Assembly (NCBI GenBank): GCA_949825045.1
Contig: OX463829.1
Location: forward strand, 27,244,715-27,308,714
DNA from: Argyresthia goedartella
Taxonomy: Eukaryota; Arthropoda; Insecta; Lepidoptera; Argyresthiidae
DNA: 64,000 nucleotides
Reading direction: 5' to 3'
Each line of letters begins with the position of its first letter. Position 1 is the stretch's first letter. This document shows positions 52,641-63,350 of the stretch, piece by piece. The notes beneath the pieces were generated by a model. The model was not told the DNA's origin, searched no databases, and saw nothing but the letters and a program-made list of their open reading frames with translations. Made by a program: the position numbers and the translations under genes.

Positions 52641-54088
52641 ATTTATATAAGTAATCTAAACGTTTTGACAATTTCCGGGGATATACATGATGAAATTCAA
52701 AATATACTTTACTGACGCTTGTGCTGTTTTTTAACAAAGTCTGCTTTTTATTTTTCTATTATTGTGTAAAGTTTTGCAGTTCTACAAACCAACTTGAAAG
52801 TTTCGGAATATTTTTTACATAGTCATGAATTTTTTATGAAAGTTATAGCTTTTTGTTTATTATCATTTCGCTACGATGCACCGTCAAGAATTCATGATCG
52901 AGAAACCAAAATATACATTTTTTGGCCTTCGTTTCTATTTTCAACAAACTTCAATAGGAGGAGGTTTTTAATTAGACTGTGTTTTTGTATGTTTGTTACG
53001 CCATTATTCCGTCAAGTATGAATCGATTTTGATGATTATTATTTTGATTGATAGGTCATACTTCAGAGGTGGTCTCATACAAATTTTATCGAAATTGATT
53101 AGGCGTTTTTTGAAAAACGAAATCAACAACAACACAGGTAACTTTTTGGTTTGTGGTTCCGTGCTGCAAAAGTTTTGATGGACTTTTCATGTATATAGAC
53201 TCCATTCCCTTCCCAACCAGGAAGAAATAAGACTTGAACTTGAAGTCGGTTTTTTAAGTTTTTAATATAAAATAGCGTCACGCCTTTTTCCATACGTGGC
53301 CGACAATTGTGCCGACTTCAATACTCCATTTTTTAACTCCGGATGATCCCCCCTTTCTTAATATAACAAAACCTTCCTTTCCTCCCTTCCGCCTTTATGT
53401 GTAACGACTCCTCAACATGATGGTGGCCAAGTTTTAACTAGGTCAATAACATTAACTGGTACAAAGACGAGCTTTAAGCTCAACAGAGATGTGTAATGTG
53501 CTGAGGTTAACATGAGAGTAACTAACGGGGCTGTATGGGGTTAATTGGGCTCACAGACCTTGCTGTTAATATGTTTTAATTATTTATTCCTTCTTATTAG
53601 TTATAATAATTAATATGGTAATATTTGTATTAGTTCGGCACAAGCAATATTTAAATGAGATCTAAAAATAAATCTGTGGGAGTTTCTACGCCCTTCTTTC
53701 TTCTCCTACAGTGGTCCAATGTAGAGAAGTGGCAAAAAATTACGATTGCTAGGTATGTGTATATATATCTACTGTAATATAGACATTTATTGATTGATTG
53801 ACTTACCTATTGCCTTTTATGGTAATAAAAGTAAATACTTGTTTATATAACCATAAATAGTGTAAATTTATCATAACACACTGACATGTATATAGATACA
53901 ATAATGTAACAATTTCAAAGCAAAGTGTTTAGTGTGACGCAGCCAGGCTTTTAGATTTTTTAATTACGACATTTATTCATTAATTTATTCGGCAAGAAAT
54001 GTATTCTTTACCAATATAAGTTTTAACTCCCAAATATGTTAAATGTTCACCAAATTTAGTGTCCCCATGTAGTTTTACAGCAACGTAA
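52641..54088. other. non-coding repeats before the LTR element
   Basis: 53270-53350 holds GCGTCACGCCTTTTTCCATA and CAATTGTGCC, related to 9085-9239. 53655-53725 holds GAGATCTAAAAATAAATCTG and CCTACAGTGGTCCAATGTAG. 53980-54088 has a short minus-strand open reading that I do not recognise; it ends at the LTR. Confidence 0.4.
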
Positions 54089-54680
54089 CGTTTAGTATTT
54101 ATGCGTCGGAAAGGCACCGGTTTTTTGTTGCGCGAATCGATCGCGAGTAATCGAGACATCACAAGCGGAAACGGACCGCAGATGTCACTCGTATCGGAAA
54201 CGAGATGTAAAATTGGAGGTTAATTTTTTCCTCTTGGTCTGGTCTCGTCGGGAGAATAACATGGCGGCTCGGGCCCCATGGCATTGATTGGTATTTCGGT
54301 GTATCAATTACCATAATACAGGCATCGGGCCTGGTCAGAGTGTAAATCTACCTCATAGCGTCGGGCTATTGATTGTAATTAGATTCGCGTCAGCGGTCAA
54401 GTGATTTGTGTTGTGAAGCCCAGAGTCGTATTCGGACGGCGACTCCACGTCGGCAGACAGCACGCCGTCGGCAGCGCCAGGCAGCGACGGCAAGGGTTCG
54501 ATCCCATCCTATCCCAGCTGTGCCCCCTTTCCCGAATTCCTGTCTCGAATCGAGCCTTCGATTTCCTGTCTACGGAGACAAAGGTAATAAACAAATTTCA
54601 TCACTTCTTTTCTCTCACGTGGCAAAGACACAACCCCCTCAGGATTCTCACGTCGTTCGGTAGGCGTGGGAAATTAATCA
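54089..54680 (+). repeat. 5' LTR of copy 1
   Basis: 592 bp, begins CGTTTAGTATTTATGCG (the matching LTR begins TGTTTAG) and ends ATTAATCA. It must hold the promoter and poly(A) signals; AATAAAC lies at about 54585-54592. The open frames inside it recur at the 3' LTR and are not genes. Confidence 0.92.
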
Positions 54681-54683
54681 TTT

Positions 54684-54700
54684 TGGTAGCAGGAGCGCGG
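54684..54700 (+). promoter_or_regulatory. primer-binding site, initiator-Met tRNA type
   Basis: TGGTAGCAGGAGCGCGG starts 3 bases after the LTR. The first nine bases match the complement of the 3' end of initiator methionine tRNA, and the bases after it are similar with a shift. Copy 2 has TGGTAGCAGGCGCGG at 60858. Confidence 0.55.
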
Positions 54701-55350
54701 TTTCCTAGTGGGAAATCATGATTCACGGTTGTAGGGCTGCCTTTGTCACATTGTAGTTGGGAGAAAAGAATATCCCAGATTGGCTCAAGTCGGCAATGAG
54801 TCTGTGGTCGGTATACCACGATTAAAGTTCATTTTCGGTAAGTGAAAGTATAAGTGCCAATTTAGTTAACAGTTGTTATAAATTGTAGTCGGAAACTAAA
54901 GGATTGAACAGTCATTCTGCGAAGCCTAGATTGTATTACTTGCGATAGAACGTCGGGTTCTATAGTCCTACAGTGTTATTTTGGTTTACACAGCAGGGTC
55001 GGGCTATTTAAGGGGAATTAAGCTGATTTTGCTGACCTCAAAGGAAGTGTGGTTCCTATCGGAGGGCCACTGCTAGAAAAATAGTTTTTTTTTATAATAA
55101 CCTTTTGTGTGTTATTTGTATTGTACCACATGGTGGCATTCTCTAATTGATTAAGAGTGTATATTATAAGGTGTATGTCCACAGGGCGACCATATTAAAT
55201 ATTGTTTATGATTTAATTGTTTAGTGGTTGCCTTGGGTTTTACAACTTAGTTTTAATTTCTGTGCCCAGCGCTGACGGGAAAGTGCTGGTATCTGGCTGT
55301 GCTTAGTTCGGCAGTGAAGCATAGGACCAGTAACAATTAAATTGGTAACC
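54701..55350 (+). other. untranslated leader of copy 1
   Basis: Between primer-binding site and gag. It is AT-richer than the coding part and matches 60875-61530 of copy 2 with small differences, including a T-run (TAGTTTTTTTTTATAATA at about 55082). It likely holds the packaging signal, but no structure was resolved. Confidence 0.5.
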
Positions 55351-57165
55351 ATGGCACCTTCGCCCTTGACGGTACTGCGATATGGTGTCCGTGAGGAGAT
55401 GAGATGGCTCGCCCATACTCACAAGTATGTGGAGCGACCCGACATGGACGATGTCCTGCTCAAGCGTGTGGAGGACGCAATGACACGCGTCGGGAAGGTG
55501 TGTCGGCTGGCTGCCGAGGCTGAAGCCCTCGGGCTTACGGATGAGGCCTCGGTGGCTGCAGTGAGGCAGCTCTGCGCGGATGCTGACCAAGCGATGGAGT
55601 GCTTGGGCGACATCGAGCGTAGCGCCGAAAAAATTAAGCGGTCGCGTCGGGATGACCGCGGGGAGGGTAGCGGAGACCCCCCCCCTAAGGGTGTGGTTGG
55701 ACGGCTTCCACACCTGGAGATTCCGGCCTTCGGTGGGGCAATTGATGAGTGGCCGGCAAACATCAATTTGTTCGATAGCCTGGTCCACGGTCGGGACGAC
55801 CTGGACAGCGCCTACAAGTTGGCCCAGCTATTGATGGCACTGCGGGGTGAACCGAAGGAGTTGGTCGGTCACCTTACGGTTACGGCGGGCAATTATGAGA
55901 TTGCCCGGGTCATATTGTTTGACCGCTACCAACACAAAAGGCGGTTGGTTGATGCGCAGCTGGGGAAGCTGTTCAGCATCCCAAGAGTAACCCGGGATGT
56001 TGACATCCGGGTACAGGTGCTCAACCCTGTGCTGGTGGCCACTAAGGCCCTTCAGAACCTTGGTCTGCCGGTAGACCAATGGTCATATATTGTGTTATAT
56101 ATGGTTTTGTCACGGTTGCCTGCAGCTGTTCAAAGTCGGTTTGAACAGCTGCATGGTGGCAGTAGCTCGGAACTGCCCACGCTCGTCCAATTAACGGAGT
56201 TTTTGGAGGGTGAATGCAGGCGATGCGACACCATGGATTCGGAGGCCAGTGTGCAGCGCCAACCCGCGCGGATGCGGGAGGGGCCGCGCCCCCCACCCCC
56301 ACGGGGGGGTGGTCGGTCAAAACAATTTGGCGTTTTGAGTGCTGCGCCGTCGGGTGACGGCTGTGTGCACTGCGACAGTGCCGGTCATGAGGTGACCACT
56401 TGCGCCAACTTTAAGGCGCTCGGTGTGGCTGCCCGCAGGAAGGCGGTCTTCCGCCACCGATTGTGTTTCGGTTGTTTGGGGCCGCACCCGCTGAGCGAGT
56501 GCTCACGGGCGTCCCCCTGTGAGGGCTGCGGTGGCAGGCACCACGTCGTATTGTGCCTGAACCGGTCAGGCCCATCGGGCGGTCACCAGGGCCGGACTCA
56601 GGTTGGTCGGTCACAGGGCCCAACCAGGGACGGACCCAGTCCCCCTCCGGGCAACGGGAGTCACCAACGGGGTGACTGGGATAACCGCGGACGGGACCCC
56701 CCCCGAGGAGAAGGGGGCAGCGCGGGGGGTAACAGGCGGGATAGCCGGGGTTCGGTCACCGCTGTCCATGGCCAGCGAGGACTTCGGGCCGCTGGCTCAC
56801 CGCGTGTTACGGGCGGGTGTCAGATGGCACCTATGAGTGGCGCGAAGGCTGGGAGCCCACCACCTTCTGCGCCACCCTGCCCGTCGCTCTGGGAGGCGAA
56901 CAGGGAGGCGAACAGTCGGATGTCGCCCCCATTCCTAGAGCGCCCCAGGTTGGATCCGCTCTCCCCCCTCCATCCACGGTGGCCACCGGGCACACCGTTC
57001 ACAGTCCGGTATGGTCGGGTACCGGGAGAGCGAGGGGCCTATTATGCGGGTTGGCACCCCCTAATGTACATGCGGTCTGATATGCCACCGGTGGCATATC
57101 AGCAGCCGAGTTACCAGGCCGACGGAGGTCTGAGCGGGTTCGGATCCCGCGGGGGTTCCCGCTAG
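55351..57165 (+). CDS. gag: BEL/Pao Gag, intact
   Basis: 604 residues from ATG at 55351. This start is chosen over 55342 because it sits in ACCATGG and because copy 2 starts at the same place. Gag assembles the virus-like particle and binds the RNA. Residues about 20-120 are helical with charged stretches. About 122-290 form the DUF1759-type region of BEL/Pao capsids (LEIPAFGGAIDEWP, LFDSLVHGRDDLDSAYKLAQ, RYQHKRRLVDAQLGKLF). From residue 338 follow three zinc knuckles: CVHCDSAGHEVTTC, CFGCLGPHPLSEC and CEGCGGRHHVVLC. The last 200 residues are Gly/Pro/Arg-rich. It ends in TAG at 57163-57165, in the same frame as pol. Confidence 0.88.
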   Translation: MAPSPLTVLRYGVREEMRWLAHTHKYVERPDMDDVLLKRVEDAMTRVGKVCRLAAEAEALGLTDEASVAAVRQLCADADQAMECLGDIERSAEKIKRSRRDDRGEGSGDPPPKGVVGRLPHLEIPAFGGAIDEWPANINLFDSLVHGRDDLDSAYKLAQLLMALRGEPKELVGHLTVTAGNYEIARVILFDRYQHKRRLVDAQLGKLFSIPRVTRDVDIRVQVLNPVLVATKALQNLGLPVDQWSYIVLYMVLSRLPAAVQSRFEQLHGGSSSELPTLVQLTEFLEGECRRCDTMDSEASVQRQPARMREGPRPPPPRGGGRSKQFGVLSAAPSGDGCVHCDSAGHEVTTCANFKALGVAARRKAVFRHRLCFGCLGPHPLSECSRASPCEGCGGRHHVVLCLNRSGPSGGHQGRTQVGRSQGPTRDGPSPPPGNGSHQRGDWDNRGRDPPRGEGGSAGGNRRDSRGSVTAVHGQRGLRAAGSPRVTGGCQMAPMSGAKAGSPPPSAPPCPSLWEANREANSRMSPPFLERPRLDPLSPLHPRWPPGTPFTVRYGRVPGERGAYYAGWHPLMYMRSDMPPVAYQQPSYQADGGLSGFGSRGGSR

Positions 57166-59127
57166 GGACACGCCGCCCACTTACAAGGTGCCGCCACTCC
57201 ACAGACGGTCATGCTCCTCACCGCCTCGGTGATAGCGTGGAGTTCGGACGGCAAATCATGTATGGCACGAGCACTATTGGACTCGGGGGCCCAGGGGTGC
57301 TTAGTCTCGTGCAACCTTGTAAGACGGTTGGGCATTTCGGTAAGGGAGTACCCACATTCCATTCGGGGAATTGGGAACACGGAAGTCGGTTCCGTTAAGG
57401 GAGTATGTCGGATTACTCTCTCGTCACGGGTGGATTCATCGGTGAATCTGACGGTCACGGCATTAGTCATGCCTAATGTGATGGGCTCACACCCTCACGT
57501 ACGGTTGTCGCCCTCGGTGCGACAGTTGGTCGCTGGGTTGTCACTGACTGACCCGGAGTTCGACATTCCGGGCCCAGTAGACATTTTATTGGGTGTCGAT
57601 GCCTTAGGATACCTGTTAGTGCCAGTTGTCTACGTGTTGCAGGCGACTGGTCTGGTTTCGGTCAACACCAGACTGGGCCATGCGGTAATGGGTCCGGTCA
57701 TGCCGGCTGCCCCACGCCTAGCGACTCGTAGTCCCTTATTCGGTTCTGTACTCTCGGAGGTGATACAGAAGTTTTGGGAGGTGGAGGAACCACCTACGGT
57801 CCGCCGGTTGGACCCGGTTGAGGAGGAGTGTGAACGGTTTTGTCGGAACAATACTGGTCGCCTTCGGCCAGGTCGATTGTGTCACGCTCCGGAGTTAGTT
57901 GGACATCCCTTGTGGTGGGGTCCAAAATGGTTGACTCAAGCCAAATCGGATTGGCCAATGAGTCCACGCGTTACCACGGCAAACGGCGCCTTGACAGTCG
58001 GTGTCTGTACGACGCAACCGGAACCGGAAGAGGAGTTCAGCCTGCTGGAACGGTACAGCTCGCTCGACAAGCTGGTCAATGTGACCGCCTGGATCTGCCG
58101 ATTTGCGCGGAATTGTCGGAATTCTGAGGCGCAACGAGTGCGGACACCGGTCCTGACACCACGGGAACGGAACCATGCGTTGTTCGCATTGGTACGGATT
58201 GTGCAGACGGTGCACTTTAAGTCCGAATTGGACATTCTGAGACGCGGACGCGTCCAACTGAAGGGAGCTGTGGCTCGGCTCAACCCGTTTGTTGACCCTC
58301 AAGGATTGCTGAGGGTAGGAGGTCGGCTGCGGAATGCCAACCTGCCTTATGCGGCTCGCCACCCGTTGTTACTCCCTAGGAAAGGGAAGTTGGTCGAACT
58401 GTTGATACAGGATCGACACATTCGGAATGGGCATTTCGGATGCCACGCCTTGATGGCGTTTCTCCAGCGCGAGTTCTGGATTCTATCGGGACGACGCTTA
58501 GTGCGTAGCGTCGTATTTCGGTGCCTGCCTTGTTATCGGGCCAAGGCGGCTACGATGCAGCCCCAGATGGGCGATTTGCCCTCGGATAGGGTTAACGAAA
58601 TCCGGCCCTTTGCGGGTGTCGGAACGGATTTCGCGGGACCATTCATGGTCAAGTCTTCACAGCTACGGAACGCCAAATTAGTGAAGGCATACCTGTGCGT
58701 CTTCGTGTGCTTGGCCACGAAGGCATTCCACTTGGAGGTGGTCAGTGACCTCACTACAGAGGCATTTATCGCTTGTCTAGATCGGTTCGTCTCACGAAGG
58801 GGCCTCCCGACATTAATCTGTTCGGACAACGGCACAAATTTTGTCGGAGCCAGGCGATATCTGCAGGAGGTCACTCAATTCCTGAACGGTAACCAGGACG
58901 CCATCGGTACGGCTTGCTCCCGACGAGGGATTGAATGGGTTTTCAGTCCGCCGGGATGTCCTCATTGGGGAGGAATTTTTGAGGCTGCGGTTAAATCGGC
59001 TAAGTCGCACCTGACGAGGATCATCGGTGAGACCTCTCTACGCTTTGAAGAGCTTGCGACGCTGTTCTGTAAAATTGAAATGACACTGAACGCGTCCGTT
59101 GTGCCCGCTCAGTTCGGATCCAAATGA
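57166..59127 (+). CDS. pol: Pol remnant: protease fused to integrase, no RT/RNase H
   Basis: An open frame that follows the gag stop in the same frame; the first Met is at 57211 (638 codons from there). Residue numbers from 57211: protease Asp 24 in ALLDSGAQ, then a DUF1758-like region to about 150 ([14 protein letters not shown]). At about 205-225 the reading passes from [10 protein letters not shown], the start of the RT region, straight to [15 protein letters not shown], the end of RNase H, so RT and RNase H are missing but the frame is kept. Integrase follows: HHCC finger ([10 protein letters not shown] .. CLPC), then Asp 473 (GTDFAGPF), Asp 539 (SDNGTNF) and Glu 591 (GIFEAAVK), the full DDE triad. 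It ends at a TGA at 59125 caused by a frameshift near 59100. It would be made by readthrough of the UAG or by initiation at 57211. Confidence 0.85.
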   Translation, partial: GHAAHLQGAATPQTVMLLTASVIAWSSDGKSCMARALLDSGAQGCLVSCNLVRRLGISVREYPHSIRGIGNTEVGSVKGVCRITLSSRVDSSVNLTVTALVMPNVMGSHPHVRLSPSVRQLVAGLSLTDPEFDIPGPVDILLGVDALGYLLVPVVYVLQATGLVSVNTRLGHAVMGPVMPAAPRLATRSPLFGSVLSEVIQKFWEVEEPPTVRRLDPVEEECERFCRNNTGRLRPGRLCHAPELVGHPLWWGPKWLTQAKSDWPMSPRVTTANGALTVGVCTTQPEPEEEFSLLERYSSLDKLVNVTAWICRFARNCRNSEAQRVRTPVLTPRERNHALFALVRIVQTVHFKSELDILRRGRVQLKGAVARLNPFVDPQGLLRVGGRLRNANLPYAARHPLLLPRKGKLVELLIQDRHIRNGHFGCHALMAFLQREFWILSGRRLVRSVVFRCLPCYRAKAATMQPQMGDLPSDRVNEIRPFAGVGTDFAGPFMVKSSQLRNAKLVKAYLCVFVCLATKAFHLEVVSDLTTEAFIACLDRFVSRRGLPTLICSDNGTNFVGARRYLQEVTQFLNGNQDAIGTACSRRGIEWVFSPPGCPHWGGIFEAAVKSAKSHLTRIIGETSLRFEELATLFCKIEMTLNASVVPAQFGSK

Positions 59128-59510
59128 TTTGGAAGCGTTGACGCCGGGTCACTTCCTGATAGGTCAGCCCCTTAACGCCCTGCCAGAATACCCATTCGGT
59201 GATGTTAAGTCGGTTAACTAGGTGGCAGATGTTGCAGCAGATGGCTCAAGATTTTTGGAAACGGTGGTCCCTTGAGTACTTGCACATCTTGCAGCAGCGC
59301 CTTAAGTGGACTGACCGGACGAGCCCCCCTCAAGTCGGTGATTTGGTGCTGATTAAGGATGCGAACCTGCCATCATTGAGATGGAGACGAGGACGGATCG
59401 TCAATTTGTACACGGGTCGGGATGGCACGCCTCGATCAGCAGAAGTCAGGGTGGGGGACTCGGTCCTCAAGATAGCGGTCGCAACACTTTCTCGCCTTCC
59501 TATTGATTAG
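59128..59510 (+). pseudogene. integrase C-terminal part (DUF5641 type), out of frame
   Basis: Directly after the frameshift another frame gives [16 protein letters not shown], and from 59199 the next gives [37 protein letters not shown] and RWRRGRIVNLYTGRDG, ending in TAG at 59508-59510. This is the DUF5641-type tail of BEL/Pao pol. Two frameshifts (near 59100 and near 59215) separate it from the main integrase, so the copy cannot make complete integrase. Confidence 0.8.
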
Positions 59511-59530
59511 GGACAGGTTCGGGCCTGTCC
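59511..59530 (+). repeat. hairpin between pol stop and 3' LTR
   Basis: GGACAGG-TTCGGG-CCTGTCC, a perfect 7-bp stem right after the pol stop. Confidence 0.75.
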
Positions 59531-59541
59531 GGGCGGGTGAC
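59531..59541 (+). promoter_or_regulatory. purine-rich tract before the 3' LTR
   Basis: GGGCGGGTGAC precedes the LTR start TGTTTAG and is the likely plus-strand primer site. It is short and not purely purine. Confidence 0.45.
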
Positions 59542-60133
59542 TGTTTAGTATTTATGCGTCGGAAACGCACCGGTTTTTTGTTGCGCGAATCGATCGCGAG
59601 TAATCGAGACATCACAAGCGGAAACGGACCGCAGATGTCACTCGTATCGGAAACGAGATGTAAAATTGGAGGTTAATTTTTTCCTCTTGGTCTGGTCTCG
59701 TCGGGAGAATAACATGGCGGCTCGGGCCCCATGGCATTGATTGGTATTTCGGTGTATCAATTACCATAATACAGGCATCGGGCCTGGTCAGAGTGTAAAT
59801 CTACCTCATAGCGTCGGGCTATTGATTGTAATTAGATTCGCGTCAGCGGTCAAGTGATTTGTGTTGTGAAGCCCAGAGTCGTATTCGGACGGCGACTCCA
59901 CGTCGGCAGACAGCACGCCGTCGGCAGCGCCAGGCAGCGACGGCAAGGGTTCGATCCCATCCTATCCCAACTGTGCCCCCTTTCCCGAATTCCTGTCTCG
60001 AATCGAGCCTTCGATTTCCTGTCTACGGAGACAAAGGTAATAAACAAATTTCATCACTTCTTTTCTCTCACGTGGCAAAGGCACAACCCCCTCAGGATTC
60101 TCACGCCGTTCGGTAGGCGTGGGAAATTAATCA
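59542..60133 (+). repeat. 3' LTR of copy 1
   Basis: 592 bp, TGTTTAGT .. TTAATCA. It differs from the 5' LTR at the first base, at GGCACC/CGCACC, at CAGCTG/CAACTG, at AAGACAC/AAGGCAC and at ACGTCG/ACGCCG. Confidence 0.92.
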
Positions 60134-60308
60134 GTTGGTATCCGTCACTTTCTGTCCGAATACTAAAATAAGGTTTGTTAGGTCACACCCCTAAATTACA
60201 ACCTGGACCCGAGGCGAAGTGGAGTGGGGCGAAGCGAACCCATGTTATTTAGACAAAAAGTAAGACATTATAACAAACCGACTTCAATATCGCCTATTTG
60301 ATGCAATA
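60134..60308. other. spacer between the two LTR elements
   Basis: 175 bp, non-coding, with GGTTTGTTA near 60171 and its inverse TAACAAACC near 60270, and GCGAAGTGGAGTGGGGCGAA between them. It may be a small MITE remnant. CAATA just before 60309 would be the left target copy of element 2. Confidence 0.4.
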
Positions 60309-60854
60309 TGTTTAATAGGAACGCACCTTTTTTCGTTGCGCGACTCGGACCGCGAGTGATCGGAACGGAACTAGCAGCTGTCACTTGTATAGAAACGTGA
60401 TGACGAGTTAGAGGTTACTTTTTTGCACATGGCATTCGGGCCTTGGCTGTATTTTTATTAGTAATAATTGTCTAACACAGGTGTCGGGCCTGGTCGGAGT
60501 GTTAATTTGTAATAATCATCACGGAACAATCGTCCAATCGTCGGGAAATAAGTAGATTCACGTCATCGGAGTGAGTGCTTCGTGTTGTGAAGGGACGAAG
60601 TGATTCGGGGATCAATTCGTCGCATTCGGACAGCGACCCTTCGTGTCGGCAAGCAACACGACGGCGACAGCATCGGGCTACGACGAGAGTAAGATTCGAC
60701 TCCTCTCCCCCCACCCTTGTGCTCCTCATCCCGTATTCCTGCCTCGAATTGAGCTTTCGAATTCCGGTCCACGGCGTCAAAGGTCAGTACTCCTGGTGAA
60801 AACCAACCCTACCAAGATTCCACGCCCTGTCGGTTAAGGCGTGGAATTTAATCA
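60309..60854 (+). repeat. 5' LTR of copy 2
   Basis: 546 bp. It keeps GCGAGTGATCGG, GTGTCGGGCCTGGTCGGAGT and TGGAATTTAATCA in the same order as the LTRs of copy 1, with many substitutions and gaps, so it represents another subfamily. Confidence 0.85.
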
Positions 60855-60857
60855 TTT

Positions 60858-61530
60858 TGGTAGCAGGCGCGGTTTCCTAGTAGGAAATTGATTCACGGAC
60901 GGTTGTAGGGTTTTTTTTTGCCACATTGTAGTTGGGAGAAAAGGGTATCTCAGATTGGTCGGCAATCAGTTTATGAGTGAGTCTTGTGGTCGGTATACCA
61001 GAATTAAAGTTCATTTTCGGTTAGTGAACGTATAATTGACGATTTAGTTAACAATTATTATAAAGTTGTAGTCGGAAACTATTCGGTGTGCATAAGGAAC
61101 AGTCATTCGTTCGGACTATAGTATTGCAGTCGTGTTCCATAGTATTGCAGTGTTATTTCGGATTACAGAGCAGGGTCAGGGGTATTTAAGGGGTATTAAG
61201 CTGATTTTGCTGACCTCAAAAGAAGTGTGGGTCATATCGGAGGGGCCACTTCTAGAAAAATAGTTTTTTTTTATAATACCTTTTTGTGTGTTATTTGTAT
61301 TGTACCATATGGTGGCATTCTCTAATTGATTTAGAGTGTATAGTTATAAGGTGTATGTCCACAGGGCGACCATATTAAATATTTTTTAGGATTTAATTGT
61401 TTTAGTGGTTGCCTTAGTTTTGACAACTTAGTTTTAATTTCTGTGCCCAGCGCTGACGGGCAAGTGCTGGTCTCTGGCTATACTTAGTTCGTAGTGAAGT
61501 ATAAGACCAGAATCTATTAAATCGGTAAAC
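60858..61530 (+). other. primer-binding site and leader of copy 2
   Basis: Starts TGGTAGCAGGCGCGGTTTCC and runs to the gag ATG. Clearly similar to 54684-55350. Confidence 0.6.
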
Positions 61531-63350
61531 ATGGCAACTTCGCCCTTGACGGTACTGCGGCATAGTGTCCGTGAGGAAATGAGATGGCTCGCCCATACTC
61601 ATAAGTATGTGGAGCGACCAGATATGGATGATGTCCTGCTCAAGCGTGTGGAGAACGCAATGACACGCGTCGGGAAGGTGTGTCGGCTGGCTGCGGAGGC
61701 TGAAGCTCTCGGGCTTACTGATGAAGCCTCGGTGGCTGCAGTGAAACAGCTCTGCGCGGATGCTGACCAAGCGATGGAATGCTTGGGTGACTTCGAGCGT
61801 CGCGCGGAGAAAATTAAGCGGTCACGAAGAAATGACCGTTGGGAGGGTAACGGAGACCCAACCCCGAAGGGTGTTGTTGGACGGCTGCCACACCTGGAGA
61901 TTCCGGCCTTCAGTGGGGCAATTGATGAGTGGCCGGCCTTCATCAATTTATTTGATAGCTTGGTCCACGGTCGGGACGACCTGGACAACGCCTACAAGTT
62001 GGCCCGACTATTGATGGCTCTGCGGGGTGAACCGAAGGAGTTGGTCGGTCACCTAACGGTCACGGCGGGCAATAATGAGATAGCCAGGTCCATATTGTTT
62101 GACCGCTACCAACACAAACGGCGGTTGGTTGATGCGCAGCTGGGGAAGCTGTTTAGCATCCCTAAAGTAACCCGGGATGTTGACATCCGAGTATAGGTGC
62201 TCAACCCTGTGCTGGTGGCCACGAAGGCCCTTCAGAACCTTGGTCTTCCGGTAGACCAATGGTCATACATTGTTTTGTATATGGTTTTGTCACGGTTGCC
62301 TGCAGCTGTTCAAAGTCGGTTTGAACAGCTGCATGGGGGCAGTAGCACGGAACTGCCCACGCTCGTCCAATTGACGGATTTTTTGGAGGGTGAATGAAGG
62401 CGATGTGACACACTAGACACGGAGGCCAGTGTGCAGCGCCAACCCGCGCGGATGCGGGAAGGGCCGCGCCCCCCGCCCCTACGGGGGGGTGGGCGGTCGA
62501 AACAATTTGGCGTTTTGAATGCCGCGCCGTCGGGTGACGGCTGTGTGCACTGCGACAGTGCCGGTCATGACGTGACCAGTTGCGCCAACTTTAAGGCGCT
62601 CGGGGTAGCTGCCCGCAGGAAGATAGTCTTCCGCCACCGATTGTGTTTCGGTTGTTTGGGGCCGCACACGCAGAGCGAGTGCTCGCGCGCGTTCCCCTGT
62701 GAGTGCTGTGGTGGCAAGCACCACATCGTGTTGTGCCTGAATCGGTCAGGCCCTTCGGACGGTCACCAGGGCCGGACTCAGGTTGGTTCGCCACAGGGCC
62801 CAACCAGTGCCGGACCTAGTCCCCCTCCGGGCACCGGAAGTCACCAACGGTGTGACTGGGGTACCCGCGGACGGGACCCCCCCCCCCCCGAGGGGAAGGG
62901 GGCAGCGCGGGGGGTAACATGCGGGATAGCCGGGGTTCGGTCGCCGCTGTCCACGGTCAGCGAGGACTTCGGGCCGCTGGCTCACCGCGTGTTACGGGCG
63001 GGTGTCAGATGGCACCTATGAGTAGCGTTAAGGCTGGGAGCCCACCACCTTCTGCGCCACCCTGCCCGTCGCTCTGGGAGGCGAACAGGGAGGCGAACAG
63101 TCGGATGCCGCCCCCATTCCTAGAGCGCCCCAGGTTGGATCCGCTCTCCCCCATTCATCCACGGTGCGCACCGGGCACACCGTACACCGTCCGGTATGGT
63201 CGGATACCGGGACAGCGAGGGGCCTATTATACGGGTTGGGACCCCTTGATGTACATACGGTCTGATATGCCGGTGGCATATCAGCAGCCGAGTTACTCCA
63301 AGGCCGACGGAGGTCTGAGCGGGTTCGGATCCCGCGGAGGTTCCCGCTAG
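61531..63350 (+). pseudogene. gag: BEL/Pao gag of copy 2, broken
   Basis: ATG at 61531 (AAACATGG), same domain order as copy 1: helical N-part, DUF1759-type region (LFDSLVHGRDDLDNAYKLAR), knuckles CVHCDSAGHDVTSC, CFGCLGPHTQSEC and CECCGGKHHIVLC. Lesions: TAG at 62194-62196 where copy 1 has CAG, TGA at 62395-62397 where copy 1 has TGC, and a C-run lengthened from 8 to 13 at about 62877-62889, which shifts the frame. It ends at TAG 63348-63350, again followed by GGACAC. Not translatable as one protein. Confidence 0.85.

Larger units (their letters stand above)
54089..60133 (+). mobile_element. BEL/Pao LTR retrotransposon, copy 1 (RT deleted)
   Basis: 6,045 bp with two 592-bp LTRs, a primer-binding site, gag, a shortened pol, a purine-rich tract and the 3' LTR. 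The LTRs differ at about five positions. The gag and integrase domain types (DUF1759/DUF1758/DUF5641 order) are those of the BEL/Pao superfamily. RT and RNase H are absent. The bases outside the LTRs (CGTAA on the left, GTTGG on the right) do not match, so no target duplication is visible. It is much richer in G and C than the DNA to its left. A second, diverged copy follows after 175 bp. Confidence 0.9.

Noticed and set aside
54397..54720. Genes in the LTR (open frames on both strands)
   Set aside because: They recur unchanged in the 3' LTR, overlap each other, and are explained by the GC-rich LTR.
55303..58874. Several long open frames on the minus strand opposite gag and pol
   Set aside because: They shadow the true coding frames; GC-rich codon use keeps the opposite strand open.
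60134..60308. MITE between the two LTR elements
   Set aside because: Only a 9-bp inverted match (GGTTTGTTA) was found, with no target duplication.
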